64,000 nt of DNA, taken from assembly GCF_017939625.1 (NCBI RefSeq), contig NZ_JAGKTC010000001.1, positions 714,519-778,518 of the forward strand. Direction: 5' to 3'. Shown here in pieces: positions 62,864 through 64,000 of this stretch (the stretch's first letter is position 1; each line of letters opens with the position of its first letter). The notes below the pieces were generated by a model. That model did not search any database. It saw only the letters and a program-made list of their open reading frames with translations, and was not told the origin of the DNA. The stretch is from Pseudoxanthomonas helianthi. Lineage in GTDB: Bacteria; Pseudomonadota; Gammaproteobacteria; Xanthomonadales; Xanthomonadaceae. The translations under genes and the position numbers were made by a program.

Positions 62864-64000
62864 CGGACTTGGCCAGATTCCTCGGCTTGTCCACGTCGGT
62901 GCCGCGCGCCAAGGCGGTGTGGTAGGCCAGCATCTGCACCGGGATGGTGTGCACGATCGGGCTGAGCACGCCGGTGTGGCGCGGGGTGCGGATCACGTGC
63001 ACGCCTTCGGATTCGCTGAAGTTGCTGTCCTGGTCGGCGAACACGAACAGCTCGCCGCCGCGCGCCCGCACTTCCTGCATGTTCGACTTGACCTTCTCCA
63101 GCAACGCGTCGTTCGGGGCGATCACCACCACCGGCATCGCCGCATCGACTAGGGCGAGCGGGCCGTGCTTGAGTTCGCCGGCCGGATAGGCCTCGGCGTG
63201 GATGTAGGAGATTTCCTTGAGCTTCAACGCGCCTTCCAGCGCGATCGGGTAATGCACGCCGCGGCCGAGGAACAGGGCGTTCTGCTTCGGCGCGAAACGT
63301 TCCGCCCAGGCCACGATCTGCGGCTCCAGGTTCAGCGCGTGCTGCACGCTGCCGGGCAGGTGGCGCAGCGCTTCCAGGTAAGTCGCTTCCTCTTCCGCAT
63401 CGACCATGCCGCGGATCTTGCCCAGCACCACCGCCAGCTGGAACAGCGCGGCCAGCTGGGTGGTGAACGCCTTGGTCGAGGCCACGCCGATCTCGGCGCC
63501 GGCGCGGGTGTAGCAGACCAGTTCGCTGGCGCGCGGGATCGCGCTTTCGGGCACGTTGCAGATCGACAGCGTGTGCGCGTGGCCCAGCAGCTTGGCGTAC
63601 TTCAGCGCCTCCATCGTGTCGAGGGTTTCGCCCGACTGCGAAATGGTGACGACCAGGTGCTTCGGATTGGCGTAGGCGGCGCGGTAGCGGTATTCGCTGG
63701 CGATCTCCACGTTGCACGGCAAGCCGGAAATCGCTTCGATCCAGTAACGCGCCGTCATGCCGGCGTAGTAACTGGTGCCGCAGGCGAGGATCTGCACGCC
63801 TTCGATGTCCTCGAACACGCTGCCGGCCTTGTCGCCGAACAGCGCCGGCGAAAAGCCGTTTTCGACCGCCGCTTCGATGGTATCGGCGATGGCGCGCGGC
63901 TGCTCGTGGATTTCCTTCTGCATGAAGTGGCGGTACGGGCCCAGTTCCAGCGAGGCCAGCGACACGTCGGAGACGTGCACTTCGCGTTGCGCCGGCTGGT
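62850..64000 (-). CDS. glmS: Glucosamine-6-phosphate synthase, C-terminal part
   Basis: The last 383 or so codons of glmS; the gene continues beyond the right edge. Two SIS isomerase domains are visible: the first with [15 protein letters not shown] and SQSGETLDT, the second with [19 protein letters not shown] and [10 protein letters not shown]. It ends [11 protein letters not shown], the usual GlmS terminus. It makes glucosamine-6-phosphate for cell wall and lipopolysaccharide. The N-terminal glutaminase domain (Cys1) lies outside the window. The final 14 bases overlap the end of the convergent esterase gene. Confidence 0.97.
   Translation of the reverse strand, partial: QPAQREVHVSDVSLASLELGPYRHFMQKEIHEQPRAIADTIEAAVENGFSPALFGDKAGSVFEDIEGVQILACGTSYYAGMTARYWIEAISGLPCNVEIASEYRYRAAYANPKHLVVTISQSGETLDTMEALKYAKLLGHAHTLSICNVPESAIPRASELVCYTRAGAEIGVASTKAFTTQLAALFQLAVVLGKIRGMVDAEEEATYLEALRHLPGSVQHALNLEPQIVAWAERFAPKQNALFLGRGVHYPIALEGALKLKEISYIHAEAYPAGELKHGPLALVDAAMPVVVIAPNDALLEKVKSNMQEVRARGGELFVFADQDSNFSESEGVHVIRTPRHTGVLSPIVHTIPVQMLAYHTALARGTDVDKPRNLAKSVTVE

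Noticed and set aside
1-64000. tRNA, rRNA or CRISPR arrays
   Set aside because: No cloverleaf-type sequence, conserved rRNA stretch or regular repeat array was noticed by eye; a covariance-model scan would be needed to exclude small RNAs.

Overview
This is a GC-rich bacterial chromosome segment with tightly packed, often overlapping genes. Gene content and order suggest a gammaproteobacterium of the Xanthomonadaceae/Lysobacteraceae group (Lysobacter, Luteimonas, Thermomonas or Pseudoxanthomonas type). The pointers are the sulfotransferase/TonB-receptor pair, the DnrO-like protein, the REP hairpin and the S9/M24/DUF885 peptidase set. The assignment is inferred; no rRNA or other marker gene lies in the window.

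Region 1 (1-10545) is an oxidative sugar catabolism locus. A GguC/AraD1-type protein, a YtfQRT-YjfF-type furanose ABC importer and the start of a GPH-family permease run leftward. A GbpR-like LysR regulator is divergent. An SDR sugar dehydrogenase is divergent from an IlvD/EDD-family sugar-acid dehydratase and an SMP-30 lactonase. Together they would import an aldose (arabinose or galactose type) and convert it through lactone and aldonate to a 2-keto-3-deoxy acid.

Region 2 (10564-24685) is a leftward hydroxyproline/collagen-peptide operon: 4-hydroxyproline 2-epimerase, three-part D-hydroxyproline dehydrogenase, pyrroline-hydroxycarboxylate deaminase, alpha-ketoglutarate semialdehyde dehydrogenase, an M24 Xaa-Pro peptidase, a DUF885 peptidase, an APC permease and a DPP-IV-type peptidase. 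A divergent PAS-AraC regulator sits at its head.

Region 3 (24738-47284) is an anaerobic/microaerobic respiration island. It carries hemN and fnr; quinol NO reductase with a Cys-rich small protein, NnrS, SirB2-like and cysteine-synthase-like proteins; a DnrO-like protein; a cytochrome-fused copper nitrite reductase with NirV, SCO and azurin; an SDR; and cbb3 oxidase ccoNOQP with ccoG, H, I, S and a TauE/SafE-like protein. A second fnr closes it. Five good FNR palindromes and one degenerate one precede hemN, norB, dnrO, nirK, ccoN and the SDR. The genes support nitrite-to-N2O reduction; no nar, nap or nos gene is seen here.

Region 4 (47576-64000) is accessory: an alpha/beta hydrolase, an M60-like metallopeptidase, a TPR-sulfotransferase/TonB-receptor pair divergent from an amidohydrolase and a cyanophycinase-like S51 protein, a LysR/SnoaL-like pair, an ABC-F ATPase, an esterase with a TPR tail, and the 3' part of glmS.
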